DNA of 64,000 nucleotides from Paragonimus westermani (Eukaryota > Platyhelminthes > Trematoda > Plagiorchiida > Troglotrematidae), in the NCBI GenBank assembly GCA_008508345.1, contig QNGE01000852.1, forward strand, positions 69,563 through 133,562, written 5' to 3'. A model generated the notes under the pieces. That model was not told the DNA's origin. It saw only the letters and a program-made list of their open reading frames with translations, and ran no database searches. A program made the position numbers and the translations under genes. Below are positions 36,845-49,402 of the stretch, one piece after another. The stretch's first letter is position 1; every line of letters begins with the position of its first letter.

Positions 36845-37172
36845 ACAGTGTGATAGATGACCAGTTCGAGGACAGGAGTATCCCAACACTTAGTGGAATA
36901 TATCAATCCGGCGATAAGGTATGCCCGAAAACCCACAGCAAGTGGATTGCAGATAACGCCGGCGACCGGGCGAGCCACCGCGCAACGAAATCGGACCAAC
37001 GGACGGCGAGTGACAGGAAACAGAAACCAATCAGAAGTGCACAAGACGTGTGAGTGAGAAGTGTCGCTGCGTTGTGGACTGGAATTTCGGCTCATAAACG
37101 CGAGCGCGTACGTAGTGGAGGAACGAGCAGGTTGGACAAAAGAGAACGTGCTTTATTGAACGATTTTCTGCC
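36845..37172 (+). repeat. Dispersed repeat X, copy 2
   Basis: It is related to 16,495-16,840 in the same orientation. Both share CACAGCAAGTGGATTGCAGA, GACCGGGCGAGCCACCG, GTTGTGGACTGGAATTTCGG and TGCTTTATTGAAC. No coding domain is seen. Confidence 0.75.
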
Positions 37173-39844
37173 ACAATAGGGCCGGTGACTGAGCGCTTAA
37201 GAGCACCAGTTCATAACATGGAGAGTTGTCGGCTTGTTCCCCTAATCTAACTATCCATACTTGGTGAGTTTAAGCATGGCCGGAAGGGACCATGTTTGCC
37301 GACCTACGAGTGAACGCCTCGAACTGCCCTGTCAGAGTGGACTTTCGGCCTGCAGGAAAGACTACATCGCTTAGTATAATGAGGATCGTGCAAAAGCTGA
37401 TGTCAGTTGGAAAATAACTACGTTACAGTGTGGCAGTAGAAATAGAATCAGCAATCTAGCCTGCACCTAGTGCAACACAGAAGGGAGCTACACAACTAGT
37501 GACAAGCAAAGCAGAGCGATATTCACTCAAACACCTAACGTTGCACATCACGGCAAACAAATTATCGCGTGCTGTATTTCATTCACAAACATCAAGTACT
37601 TGCAGCACCAGAACCTTTGCAAGTTTTTCTTTTGTGTGTTTGCGAAGCCGCTGTTTTCATGAAACAAAAAACGCTGAAGAGTCAGTCACACCGGTTCTTC
37701 AATATGCTCCCACAGTAAGGTTTTCTGGGCTGTCAGGGCGATTCGTTCTCTTCATGGTTAGAATGTGGAACAAATTCACCGAAGAAACATCACCTTCTGT
37801 GGCACTTGTTGATGGCCAGCTGTGAAATGGCCCACCAAGAACGTGTGACAAGATCGGAAACATTTACAAGATTTATCCAAAACATGCACACCAACAGAGA
37901 TATGAATGCCTGTCATGTTACTTGTCAAAATCGTTATGACCGGAAACATCATCTAATAAACTTCACATATGTTTCAGAAGTTACCTTGCGTAATTCAACA
38001 TCATTTGTGAAATGACCACTTTATCCAAAAATTGAGTCATAATAAAAGGACTTACAATCGTGAACAGAAATGATTTGTTGCTAGCTTGATAATACTACAC
38101 AGGAAATGTCTTCTTTGACCACATGAAGAATTCCCTAACGTTTCCAAAGAATCAAATGGTAACAGAAGGTGTTAACATAAGGTATGTATATACATATCAC
38201 CAACAATACAAAAAACTGCGAAGTATCATACGACACTGAGGTTATGAAAACACGGCTGTATCAAGTCACGCAGACGCCAAATCAGAAACAGCAGTGATTT
38301 TCCGATTTTACGCCCAATTTTCCTTATTGAGAAATTAACGTCAAATAAGAAACCTCGCTTTTGCCAACCCAAACTGTTGACTTGCCTACTGACCGACACC
38401 ATGTTGCGCGACATTGGCGGTGTTGGGGCACTCTGTATATCTGCTTCTTCCAATTTGGAAAGGATTCAGTTCAACTCCAGTAGCACTGAATGCTGTTATG
38501 TGCTACGACGTGTATTGCTTATACTGACCAAACTTCTCATGGGAGCTGCTCGAAAAATGAGTTTGGTTCCAAATCAGATGACCTTCGTGAAACCTGAGAA
38601 AGCGCTCCACCAGTCCCGATAAATATTTGATCCCACTGACCACGAGCGAAGCGGTTGACAGTTATCGCCATCTAGTTAGGTCTCATCAGCACCACACACG
38701 CTGTTGGACACTGGGATCAACTGTTTACGAAATCTCCTCTTTACTCCTTCTGAAGCTGTAGTGTATGTTTGATCGTTAGTAGGTCGGCCACAGAACGGCG
38801 GATCGATATCTGCCTATGGATGAAACGAATTGCAACAGCCGAGGAAACTAGGTTCGATAAATCCACCCTGGAAGCAACTGCTGCTTCACTGCTCAGTGAT
38901 TGCTGGCTAATGTGATGTTTTCGGACTGGAAACCAATTCCACTAATATCTTAAAGGTCACCCCGTTCATATGTATGTGCGGGCTTTTCTGATTTACTTGG
39001 CAATATTTTTAGTGAGCAATGATGAACCAGTCGTACACACCGGCGCTTAGATTGTGAAATCCGTAGTTGTGACTTTTGACCGATGATGAACCGTGCTTCG
39101 ATTGGTAGGTGGTTTCCTTCTCTGTTGCAAGATAATTTGAATCGGTTTTCTGCCAACATCACATTTATCTGCAACTCTCCTCCTGTGATGTACCCTCTGA
39201 AATTTAAGCTCAGGGATAAAATGTTTTTTATGGGTATTATGACGGCAAATATTATCAGGTAATCCGCATCTAATCGAACTGTCAGTGCATGATTTCACTA
39301 TATAGTTGCAACCACGTCCCTTAATCCACTGCCTCCTTCGTTGGAGGAAAAACAACCAAACTGACCAACACCTACGAAAACATTTACTGTTACAATATCA
39401 TCTGCATTCGGTTGGGACGTTTTTCACCCGGTGTGTTCAAGTCCACATGATTAGTGCTGCACGTTCAAACAGAAAGAACACAACAGAATTAGACATCTAA
39501 CGGCAACTGACACTTTCATTAAGCGAGCTTAATGAGTTGTGAAGAATGAATTCAATACCCCACCATCATAAGCGCCAGAAAGTTCAAGAGGAAGTGTCGG
39601 AAGATTGTACAGTTGATTGTCTTGCTAGCACTAATGCGGAGTGTTACCAATATGGAATATCGTTAGTAGGAAGATGTTAGCTCTGGGGAGACATTAAGGC
39701 CGAGGATCAGAGGGTTCACTGAATGACAAACGGAACCGACATCCTCTATCCATCTAATGCATTGTCTGATCACGAGGAAATCTATCTTAAAGGTTCTGTG
39801 TGTCACGTGTGTGTCGTTTTCTCATTTTCTTGAGGATTGGCATT
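37173..39844. other. No confirmed feature; possible transposase-like remnant
   Basis: The minus-strand frame 39,047-39,355 has an N-terminal GCNYIVKSCTD block, then an HNTHKKH block, then ADKCDVGRKPIQIIL. This vaguely recalls the DNA-binding region of MULE-type transposases, but too little is present to call. The rest shows nothing. Confidence 0.25.
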
Positions 39845-40170
39845 CCCGTGTATTTAAGAACTAGAGCACAGAGCAGCACTGCCCGGAATTAGGGACCTCG
39901 AATAGTCCTAGAAATCGATCTTGGATTCAACCCTCCCACGTAATTAATAGGATTAGTTGCGGGAGCCGTTGTTATTCACGGGACAGAAACACGAGTTTAT
40001 AGATGCATATCAACAATAAAGATGTGAGATGCTGTCATTGATGATCCCAACGGCACGTGCAACGTCACAGGCTGTGCTCGGATTGGTCCCATAGAAAACA
40101 GTGAACTGAGCGAAAAACGAAAGATGGGACAACTAAACTGTTTGTACGGTCCTGGTGTAGTACTCTAAAG
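39845..40170 (+). repeat. Dispersed repeat Y, copy 2
   Basis: It aligns with the reverse complement of 42,389-42,800. Shared pieces are GGAATTAGGGACCTCGAATA near 39,890, CCTCCCACG near 39,933, GTTATTCA near 39,972 and the AACAGTGAACTG/AACGAAAG region near 40,105. A TATTTAAG lies at about 39,850. It is about 0.9 kb upstream of the CsRn1-like gypsy and could be its 5' LTR, but orientation and distance alone do not prove that. Confidence 0.75.
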
Positions 40171-41039
40171 CACCCATGGATTACTTAGCTATTACATTTT
40201 CTAGTATGCCGTTAATCGGATAGGTGGTAGATCAAGTTGTCATTACAACAACCTTACTGCATGTTAACGTAGACTGCCGAATTATTACTATCAGCTGAAT
40301 TGGTCAATTCACCCAAACCTATAGCTGATTACTCATCCGATTCCATTATCTAGTTCCAACGCCTATTCATGGTTAGGATTTACCGTGTCCTGTGGGAGTA
40401 GTAGTTCTATTCAGCTGGTCCCCCAGACTGTTTTAGATCATTACTGATAACTCAGTGAAACATAACGTTCGCTCCAATTTAAACAACCTCAAAGGTGTTA
40501 GCGGAGGAGTTAAGGGAAGCACTCTTCCCATTGTTCAAATAAGTTATCCATTGTGTAACCCATACGTGAGAGTCTAAGGTGAAAATCCATTTAACTTGTG
40601 AAACAGTTACAGCTACATTTAGATAGCGCCTATTTTTTTCCAACGCAAACACCTGAAGTGACGTTCTGCCTAAAGGGGCTGCAACGAATCTGTTCAACCC
40701 GTGATGAAACACCTAGTTGAATCACAGATAAAGAGCAGGAAGGTGAAACTATACTCGGAAAGCTAAGAAAACTCCAGCGGTTTGAGCGATATTGGGTTCA
40801 CAATAATTCACGAAACATGATCATGAATCAAACTTCAACAGTGTACGTTCAAAGCATCAAATGAATTTGTCAACTTGTCACAACAACAGAAAGCAAGCAA
40901 GAGTTGATAATCAACAATAGGTGTGGGACAGACTAAACATGCTACCCTAATCAGATTTGCTCAACACGAGCTCCTCGACGAGACTGTTAGAAACGACGTC
41001 CCTAATGAGAGGGAAAGTCATCAATGCGAGCAATATAGC

Positions 41040-42034
41040 CAACGATATTCATTGTCGACACTGGTGAATAGTCTAAGATAGCTAGAGACTTGGTCAACTA
41101 CAGAGTTGATAGCAGCAGAAAGAGACATAAACAAGCTCATACCGCCAGGAACATTCCAGTATGCGATCCAACAATCGGAGTGTCTAAGAGTGTAGGATTG
41201 TGACAAGTCTAAGTAAACACGAATAGTCCTAGGTTTTGATTGCACAGCAGTAAATCGAACGAGTTGATTAGATTAACAGTATGAAATATTTCCACAATAG
41301 GCTCTACAATAGATGAGGTATGGTTTCCGGTCACACTAGTCAAAGGCTGTTGAGTCGTCACGAGCATCAACCACGCTGACGTATGTTTCGCCATTGTTTG
41401 TCGTAGGCACCAATTTGTTAAAACAGTTGTCGTCCGCAAGGAATTTGATCACATGCTCTCATTTAGGATTATTCCGCCATTGAAGAGTCCGTGGTCTTCG
41501 CAGTTCCAAATGGTTTCTAAAGAGGGCTCCAATGTCTGGTGTCTCTGTGGAGACTACAGAGTTGTGGACCAAGTCACCACTGCAGATTGACATTCCGTTC
41601 CACATACTCATGATATCACATACGATCTGCGTGGAAAAACTACACTCTCTAAAATCGACCTGATAAGGGCTTATCACCAAATTCCTGTCTCAGAAGACCT
41701 TTCCAAAACTTCACTCAATACATTATTTGAAGTGGTTGGATTTTTACAAATGTCATTGTTGCTAAGGTCTGCAACATAAAGTTTTCATCGTCTAGTCAAC
41801 GAAATGATACGTGGCTTCGGTTTCGCTCACGAATACATCTATGATATTTTAATTGGCAGCTTCAGCCCCCAGAGACACCGCAAACATTTATTCCGAGTTC
41901 TCCAACGCTAGAGTGATTTTGTGTTGTAACTAGTCCTTTTAGACGTCAGTTCGGAGTAGCATCACTGAGCATCCTTGGACACCATATCAATGCAGCTAGA
42001 GTACATCCGCTTACCGTCAGTGTGGCTGCTAGTG
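41040..42034 (+). pseudogene. CsRn1-like gypsy: protease remnant and reverse transcriptase
   Basis: FIVDTGE at about 41,048-41,070 looks like a retropepsin active site, followed at once by a stop. RT begins with RKEFDHMLSFRI (about 41,435) and SPWSS (41,485). It continues with CGDYRVVDQVT, GKTTLSKIDLIRAYHQIPV (motif A Asp kept) and HEYIYDILIGS. In this last motif the first Asp of YIDD has become Tyr (41,839-41,841), which should be fatal. LGHHINAARVHPL closes the palm. The motif style (SPWxSP, CGDYR, AYHQIPV) matches the CsRn1/Kabuki group of trematode and insect gypsy elements. Many stops and frameshifts are present. Confidence 0.88.
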
Positions 42035-42880
42035 GAGATTTATCTCAACCCATTTCGGTACGTGTGGTAATCCTAGCTTCCACGATGGCCGTTTAAAGAC
42101 CTCATCACACTATAGCTTCGCGTCCACCAGTCGCATGTGCATAACTGTGACCAACCATCAGTGACCTGATTGCCGTGATGGGAATGGTCTATCAACTGCC
42201 GACCAGGACAGCCCTCGAGTAATAATACGGCTGGAAAACATGTGCTTGGTACAATGCTGTTTCACATAACCTAACCAACTGCTTCATCTATTGCTATATA
42301 TAAAAGTCCTTGTGGCTCAGAATGAAGTGGTAACAGTATCCACAGCTCGCGGGTCTCTACTTATGTTGAGCAGAGGCTAGTGTTGGTGTGGTGGAAATCT
42401 ACGCGATTCACCGCTTATCTAAACCCCGACACAACAAATCGCGTTAAAGATACAACATCAGGATTGGACGAACGGTCTCAGTGTTGTGCCTTCCGTTATT
42501 CGCCAATTCATCTGTTCTGTATTCCACCGATTAACATACAGTTTATGATGTTGCATGTGCTAATGAGATCAGCCAATGACAGACGGTGATTTCTTTAATA
42601 CTGTTGTAAATCCATAAATTCGGCTTTTCAATTCATGAATAACAACTGCTTACTGCTACCAGTACCAGGTCTTCTTATTACTTGCGTGGGAGGTTTCAAT
42701 TCAAGTACGATTCTTGGGGCTATTCGAAGTCCCTAATTCCGAGTATAACAGTTGGGTTCCAGCTAGTTCAATATCCACTATTAGTCCCACGAGTTTGATT
42801 ACTACAGCACGTTAGCTTACTTGTGTTTCTTGTATGGTTAACTAATACCTCCGCCTTCCACCTATCCATGCTGACCCACT
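42035..42880. repeat. Insertion between RT and RNase H, containing inverted repeat Y copy 3 (42,389-42,800)
   Basis: RT similarity stops near 42,034 and RNase H similarity resumes near 42,900. Between them, 42,389-42,800 is the reverse complement of the repeat at 1-266 and 39,845-40,170. The remaining 42,035-42,388 includes a TATATATAAAAG motif near 42,293 and no coding similarity. It may be part of the same inserted element. Confidence 0.75.
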
Positions 42881-42889
42881 GAAGCCACT

Positions 42890-43420
42890 CACTGATTTGT
42901 TGAGTTTCAGAAGGATTAAACTTCTAGAACTATCTGAGACACTGACTAGTTCGTTTAAATGAGTACAGCAGGTGCTTGCAGGAGCAACACTCGTTCGTCA
43001 CTTGAATGCCTCCACTCCTATCAGATTCATTAATGGTTCGTCCACTTGGGCTGTTGGAGCTATACTTCGGTAATTGGGTGAAACAGGTGGCGACCTGACC
43101 CGCTTCTGTCCCAGTCAGCGGAAACTCACCACAGTAAGTTCAGCCGTGAATTTCTGTCGATTCGTTTGAACTTCAAATATTCCTGCCACTTTAGTGAGAG
43201 ACGTACACTTTGTGGTTTTATCGATCACAAACTAATAACCTATACCCTATCAACCGAACCTGATCGCTATTCACCACCGGAGTTACATGATTTGGAATAC
43301 TTTTCCTGGTACACATCGGACATCGGATACATCAAAGGAGGGGTGAACGCGGTAGCTGACGATTTATGGAGAGTTCAGCTGGTAAACATCTCGTTCGACA
43401 GGTCCGTCGACTTCTACATA
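42890..43420 (+). pseudogene. CsRn1-like gypsy: RNase H
   Basis: The connection/RNase H start is ATLVRHLNASTPIRF, then SSTWAVGAIL (near 43,040). Here the usual catalytic Asp region reads NGSS. After frame changes there is FIDHKLITYTLSTEPDRYSP (near 43,220-43,275) and YTSDIGYIKGGVNAVADDL (near 43,308-43,365), the typical closing block. Stops occur in each frame. Confidence 0.88.
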
Positions 43421-43539
43421 TGACTAAACTTCAAGTCAGTGACCCCGGTACAGATTAACACAAGGTCTTTATGGGCACTTAGCAGAAAACACACCAGAGG
43501 TTACTGTTTCATTGTAACCTTTCAACAGGTTCATCGAGA

Positions 43540-44680
43540 CCTCGCGTTCCATAGTAAAAAGAGGAAAAACTGATTTCAATGTCCTCCACAACGTATCACT
43601 TTCAGGAGTCAGGGCATTCGGAAAATCTATCTCTGGACGATTCCTTTACCTCGGCATGAACAAGGATAGTGGTGATTGGAGGCGTTTCTGCTAGGCTTGA
43701 TAACGGTCTACGATCCATCGCCACGAATTCATTCCGACTGGATCATTTCCTCCTCCTGATGCATGTCTCGATCACTGTAGACTCTCGCCACCATCAAAAC
43801 GTTTTCGATAATTCCTCACATGTATCGACAGATTTACCCAGCGGCCAGGAGTTTTCCCGATTTCTGACACCCCCACTAGTCACACTCTAGTGATCATTCG
43901 TAGTTGGATGAAATTCATGTTTCGGCACACCACCTGCTGTAACTACGGATCGCGGCTCCAAATTTGACTCATTTATTCACGTAACTGGCACATCTTGAAA
44001 TTCAGTGTATTCGTACTACACCACACCATCCATAAGTGAACGGAACTGTTGAGATTTCACTGCGCATTGAAAGCTGTCCCGAATGCCAAGCTGAAATCAG
44101 CTGCACTGCTGCTTGCGTTACGCAACTCTGTTAGTGCAAACAGTCACTGTTCTCCAACACAACTTACCGATGGTACCAGCTTGCGTTTGTCTGGTTTGTC
44201 ACTAACTCATTCAAACAACACAATCTTTCCAGACCCAGCAAACTGCGTAAGTCGCCTGCAGCATTCTGTGTCCAAATTGATTTACCAACCGGCACGATTA
44301 CAATGTAAACCCATCAATTACCCTAACAAATCGACTGACCTTCCACAGATATTTGTCCTCAGTGATAAGTACCGCAGATCCATACAACCAGCGTACAAAA
44401 GTACGTATCGTGCTTTGAATGGCCTGAACAAATACTATACGTTGTACGTCTGTGCAATGACATATCGATCGATCGTCGCATTCCACTATGACTACTGGAA
44501 GTGTCTACTCCAAGTGCTTCTCACGTACCAACCGAAACATGTCCGTACGAGACCGAATCCGTTTTCCAGATCAGCTTGTGGTCGCTGTTCCGCCGTATCC
44601 TCACATCTGATGGGAGGCCATGTCGCCGTTGTCTCCACTTCTCACCTGACGCATCACGTGTCAGGCCATTCGGTCTAGGT
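43540..44680 (+). pseudogene. CsRn1-like gypsy: integrase
   Basis: The zinc-site region is LHNVSLSGVRAFGKSISGRF near 43,590. The core has a cytosine-rich FLTCIDRFTQRP-like stretch with the first Asp (about 43,815), and GTPPAVTTDRGSKFDS (second Asp at 43,948-43,950). The C-terminal half, 44,049-44,430, is open for about 125 codons with LRFHCALKAV, LLLALRNSVSANSHCSPTQL and DLPQIFVLSDKYRRSIQPAY. It ends near a DISIDRR block at 44,457. No 3' LTR is seen before the RTE 3' end starts at about 44,785. Confidence 0.88.
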
Positions 44681-45113
44681 AGTGCTCACTGTCTCTGCCT
44701 GCACACGCTCTCTCACAGCGCGTTCACCGATTCTAAAACTCTTTCACAAATTCGAGCGCCGTGGGTGACATCCGGTTTAGGTTAAACTGTCATAGTGACT
44801 GAAGCCAAAGGACGCCTGCTCCTGACCAACACCACGAGTGGCTTGTACTGCGCCACTTGCGGTTCTAATCACACAACACGTATCCAATGTAAACCCGAAA
44901 GAATGAGACTGGTAGATGTGTGAGTGAGGTCTTTTAGTCCAGCCTGCCATTGGTGATTAGTTCATAACCTAGCTCGAAACAGAAAATCTAGCTCTCCAGA
45001 AATAAACAGAGATTCGAATGCTAAAAAAATGTTGGAAATATAACGTAACAAGGATTCCAACACAGGAATACATTTTAGTGCATTCTAGAGAGGATATGGG
45101 GTGAAATCAATAC

Positions 45114-46304
45114 TCAAGGTCGGAGCGGAAGAAAACATGAAAACTTCATCATAAAATACACAAACAAAGCTGAGAAAAGGAGAGGTAGAAGGCCATAGAG
45201 ACCAGGGCTTCTGAGGCAAGTAGCGGGTGAGTACCAAGCGACTGTGGTCGTTGGTTGACAGGAGCGAGAAAAAACTGGACGTAGATAATGTAGCTTACTT
45301 GGACCTAGCGTACTGGTTGTCTGTTGGCCAACGGGGTGCCATGAATGCGTCGGTGACCCAATAATTTCAAACGGCCAGCGCATTCGCGACAGCACACAAC
45401 GCAACGCCATATAGTCATGTCGCCACGACCTATGATTGATGGTTCCTTCGCATATCACCCGGTTCCGCTCCTGGCCGCGAAATAATTGAGCACTGGACTC
45501 ACGGACGCCCGTCCAAATCGTATTCCACCAGGATGTCCGGTTCGACGCCACGTCGTCCCGACATCTAAAATCAATGTTAAAACGTGAATGAATTACCTGC
45601 AAAACATCCTGATACCTCAGCTTGTAACAACAGGGATTTCGTTTAGCTGATTTCAATTGTCCATTCAGCAGCTGCTTTGGAATACGGTCATCGCCCATCT
45701 GACCGAAGTGACCTGGCCAACGAAGCTGATCCAGCATCAGCATGCCTTCCATCCAGTTCGTGTCCGCTTGTCACAGCACCTCAGTGTTCAGAAACATGTC
45801 TGAACACCGAATACCAAAGATGCACCTCAAACATTTCACGTGGAAACGGCTCACGTGGTGCATGTTTCGTTGGTACAATGTCCAGGTTTCATTGCTATAC
45901 AGCGGTGTAGACAGCACCACTGAGCGGCAGGCACAGAGCTTAGTGGCCATCTTCAGGCTGTGGTTCCTCCAGACACGTCTTTCAAGACGTCCGAAATCTA
46001 GACTAGCCTTTGCCACACGAGCTCTCAACTCGCGGACCACGAACAAATCTGTGGACCAATTATTACCCAAGTGACAAAAATTCGCGCGTCTACCGAAAAC
46101 GTCTCCATTGACGCGAATTTGGGGTGGACATGCACAAACAGCACCTCTGCATGGAGAACGCTGAAAGAGAGAAGAGGTCTTACCTGTGTTGATCTCCAAT
46201 CCAAACTCGTATGCCGTGGTCGCGGAAAACACGGCAACTCGCCGAATTTCGTCTTCGTTGTGAGCAAACAGCGCGCTGCAATCGGTGGTTGGAAGCATGT
46301 GCAT
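45114..46304 (-). pseudogene. RTE-like LINE unit 2: RT thumb and C-terminal region
   Basis: Contains LRARVAKASLDFGRLERRVW, NETWTLYQRNMHHVSRFHVK and MEGMLMLDQLRWPGHFGQM, then RIPKQLLNGQLKSAKRNP. These align directly with the unit 1 protein at 49,789-50,472 but with many substitutions and a frameshift near 45,760. After about 45,520 the sequence is 3' UTR. Confidence 0.9.
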
Positions 46305-46419
46305 CGTCGAAGTATGTAACAGGGTTGGTGCGTCCAGACCTCAACTATTCAGTAGACATCCATTCGTGCGGTATTCAACCTCAACGCCGTCCTCTGCCAA
46401 TTTCTAAAGAGCGGCTGTT

Positions 46420-47180
46420 ACCATGGCAGTTAAATATAATTTAAACAGGGTTAGGGCTAAGACACAACCCTGCTTCACGCCAGTGACAATGTCAGAACCA
46501 TCGGAGGTAGATCCACATGATTGGAGCTTCGCCCTCATGCAGCAATCTAATCATATTGACGGATTTACTTGGACGTCCAAACTCACTATGGACCGTTCAC
46601 AATGCTTCGCGACTCGTGGAATCAACAACCTTAGTGAAATCCACCAACAGTGCATAGGGGGGCTGTGTGCGTCTCATGCATTTCTCCTGAATCTGTAGAA
46701 CAGCAAGCACCAGGTCGGTCGTACTGCGATTCGCTCGAGATACATACTGCTCCTTAGGAACACTGACGTCCGAAACGTCCGCATTCGGTCGGTTTAAAAG
46801 GATTCTTGCAAATACTTTACTTACACAGCTCGGCTGATCAATGCCCGAGAGCTGTTGGGACATCGCTGGCTAATTTTGTCTTTGAACACAAGTACGATGA
46901 CGAAATCTTTGAATACCTGTGATATTTTTTCCTGCTTCCAGATAGAGACAACCAGATGGATCAGCGCACAGTCCAGCGTTGGTCTGCCATTCTTCGGAAT
47001 TTCATCTGGCAATCCATGCTCGCCTGCAGGTTTTCTATTACTCAGTTGTCTGATCGCTTTTTGCACTCGTGCCAAATCTGGGGCAAGAGTGATTGAAGTC
47101 TTGGTGGCCTGTTGCTGCAGATTGCTCACAGTCACCTAGTCAGTGGTAACAGGACGATCAATTAGGCTAACAGACTCTCA
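46420..47180 (-). pseudogene. RTE-like LINE unit 2: reverse transcriptase N-terminal and palm
   Basis: The minus strand shows RVQKAIRQLSNRKPAGEHGL, then CVSKVFARILLNRPNADV and ANRSTTDLVLAVLQIQEKC. ALLVDFTKVVDSTSREAL (motif A, Asp kept) follows. The later motif C region near 46,250-46,290 reads TTDCS where unit 1 has FADDS, so the catalytic Asp pair is lost. Frameshifts separate the blocks. Confidence 0.88.
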
Positions 47181-47259
47181 TGCTATCTTCTGGCTGGGCA
47201 CATGAAGTGCCGGTGTCTGCGATAGCCCCTGCTTTGGAAGACTGGATGGATGGACTGAA

Positions 47260-48620
47260 AATCGCCTTAAGCGAAACGTAGAACTCCTTGTGTTGTCGGC
47301 GATCGGCGTAACGTTACATCCGCTTATCTTGGTTCCCCCATCAGTCATCCTTTATTACGCGAACACATTCAGACAGCTGGTGTTGAGTACTCCTGAATGT
47401 CGTTTCCTTGTTCTCATTGTCCGGCTTCATTGTGGGAGCAGCAAACGTCGCATTCTTCTCCCATACCAAGTTGCAGATAGCCTCATTGTTGTCATCGAAC
47501 CGCTCCGGACGTTTCTGCTCTTCGATCTCGATCATCTTTGTGGCTGCTACTGTGATCCCTCCGGTCAGCGGCTGTCACATACCCTCGGTGGCAATGGATG
47601 CAGAAACGTCTTTCGAGCGAGCAGCAGCTGCATGCTGGAAAGCAATCGTTGTTTTGGAGTGCTTCAGTCATTTTGTATCCAATTTCTGCCGTTGTCCGAA
47701 GGGTCCGCAATGAACAGTTTTGCAAACATGGATAAACAATTTGGTCCTGACCAGCCTATGTTCGGTGCTACATTCAAAGTCGCGAATCTTCCTCGTGATA
47801 GGCAATTTCGCTGTCGCACAACCACGTAATCAAGGAAGCGGTGATGACCGCTCCGTAGGTGGGCCTATGTTGTGATATTCCCCACATTCAGTTGGAATCG
47901 GGTGTTTTTGCTGGCCAGCCAGGGAGCAGCACACAGGTGAAGCAGACGATCACCATTCTCTTTGGTTGAACCAAAGCCGTAGGGTCCGAGTACTGTCAAT
48001 GAGGCTACCGAGTTTCTGATGGTTGGGAACAGTGGTGGTGTTGTTTGTAGCTCGGGATGATGGTTTTGGTATTGATATGTTCGCACTGATGATGTCATCT
48101 CGCCTGGTGATGAAACGTTTGCAACCTAAATGCCAAGCTCGACGAACATATCAATACCAAAAGGCTACCGAGTCTCACCCAACTCGAGCGTTCAAGCCAC
48201 CCAGAACAAACAGTCGGTCATTCGCCCGTGCCGACATGATTGTCGCGGACAACTGAGCATAGAACTGGTCTTTGTGTCATTAGTGTGAAACATGACTGGA
48301 CCATAAACACTAACAAACATGGTAGACTCACCTCGACCGAGTCGCAAGCAGATGGATGGGATTCGGGGGCGCAGACCGTGCAGCTCGCTTATCATTAAAA
48401 CACTGATATGACAAGTGGTTGAGAAACAGATGCCACGCACCCGATCACCGTCTACCGGGTAAATTAACCAGTAGAAGGTATACTTCTTTTCGGTCCTTAC
48501 GTTGATATACAGACCTTTTTTACCCAGGACCGCTATGTCGATTCCACACCGACTCAATTCCATAACGATCAGTGAGCTTCGACGTTTCGGCCGTCCTATG
48601 GTGTTCCATCAATCCAACAG
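47260..48620 (-). pseudogene. RTE-like LINE unit 2: apurinic-type endonuclease and linker
   Basis: The endonuclease nicks target DNA to prime reverse transcription. On the minus strand, MELSRCGIDIAVLGK (48,520-48,563) is the N-terminal strand; the following SET-like motif is lost to KKG. RLGRGESTMFVSVYGPV follows. LTVLGPYGFGSTKENGDRLL and FLDYVVVRQR lie near 47,830-48,000 in shifted frames. A linker with RRQHKEFYVSLKAIF (about 47,235-47,290) leads to RT. Catalytic motifs are broken, so it is inactive. Confidence 0.85.
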
Positions 48621-49402
48621 CGTGCACACAGTTTATGTCCTAACGGAGATCGTCTTGCTTGCCCGAGCTAGTCTCACGTTGACCTTTGTGTTACTGAGAC
48701 TCAAGTGAACATGGTCAGTTCTAGGGCTTGCGTCGGAGGGATCATTAGGAGAAGGGAAGAGGGAAGGTTTGGCAGCAGCATATTTCCGCCTATCCACTCT
48801 GCTGCAAACAGCAGATAGGGCGACATGGGTTATCCTGCACGACGGGCAATGCAGTAGGGTATTCGGTTTGTATTGTGTAATCACGATTTATGTAAGCTTT
48901 GGATACCAGGAAGACGCCCGACCTAGACATGATAACGAATACGGCCCTCAACCAAATACTTTGGCTCAAAAAACTGTACCGTAAGCCAGCGGACGACACA
49001 CACACGCACACAGGCACAAAATAATCCACCACTGGGAACATTCGAGAGCCACACCAATAAAGTCAACGCGCCCACATAAACACACATTAGACATACAATC
49101 AATAAATGTATAAGGCACATTATTGTAGGGACAAATAACTCACAAAAACAAAACCATACAGGGCAAGAACAAACATCAAACAACTCAGACACACACACTA
49201 ACACCATTCACAACGAGCGTATCTGCATCTTATCTGACTGCTCATCTTTGGCCGACCTGACATGGTTGTACCTGCAAGGACCGATGTTCTAGTCAGCGTA
49301 GCCCGCCGGATCAAACCAGCACATAGGTTTGACCACCAGTCCAAGGCCGTAGAAAAGGTCAGGACTTCACAATACACACACGGTTGGTTGCTTCCGAATT
49401 GG

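Larger units (their letters stand above)
44785..49400 (-). mobile_element. RTE-like LINE, unit 2 (near full length, heavily mutated)
   Basis: On the minus strand this unit runs from a 5' region at about 49,400 through endonuclease, RT, C-terminal domain and a 3' UTR ending near 44,785. The 3' end matches 49,403-49,710 and 51,540-51,870. Stops and frameshifts are frequent in all domains. RTE-like is assigned from the endonuclease-RT order, the C-terminal ETWTLY...RHVxRM style region and a short 3' end without poly(A). Confidence 0.9.

Noticed and set aside
16495..37172. The two repeat X copies as LTRs of one 20-kb element
   Set aside because: The span contains an R2-clade LINE split by a complete gypsy plus unrelated DNA, and the copies are well diverged. 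Independent dispersed copies are simpler.
37499..37825. 108-codon frame ending in VRMWNKFTEETSP as a CR1-like RT tail
   Set aside because: Only a faint match to the WN.LP tail motif, with no supporting upstream RT blocks.
42145..42437. Solo LTR (TGTGACC...ACACAACA with TATATATAAAAG)
   Set aside because: The right part belongs to repeat Y, the flanks show no target duplication and no second copy was seen.
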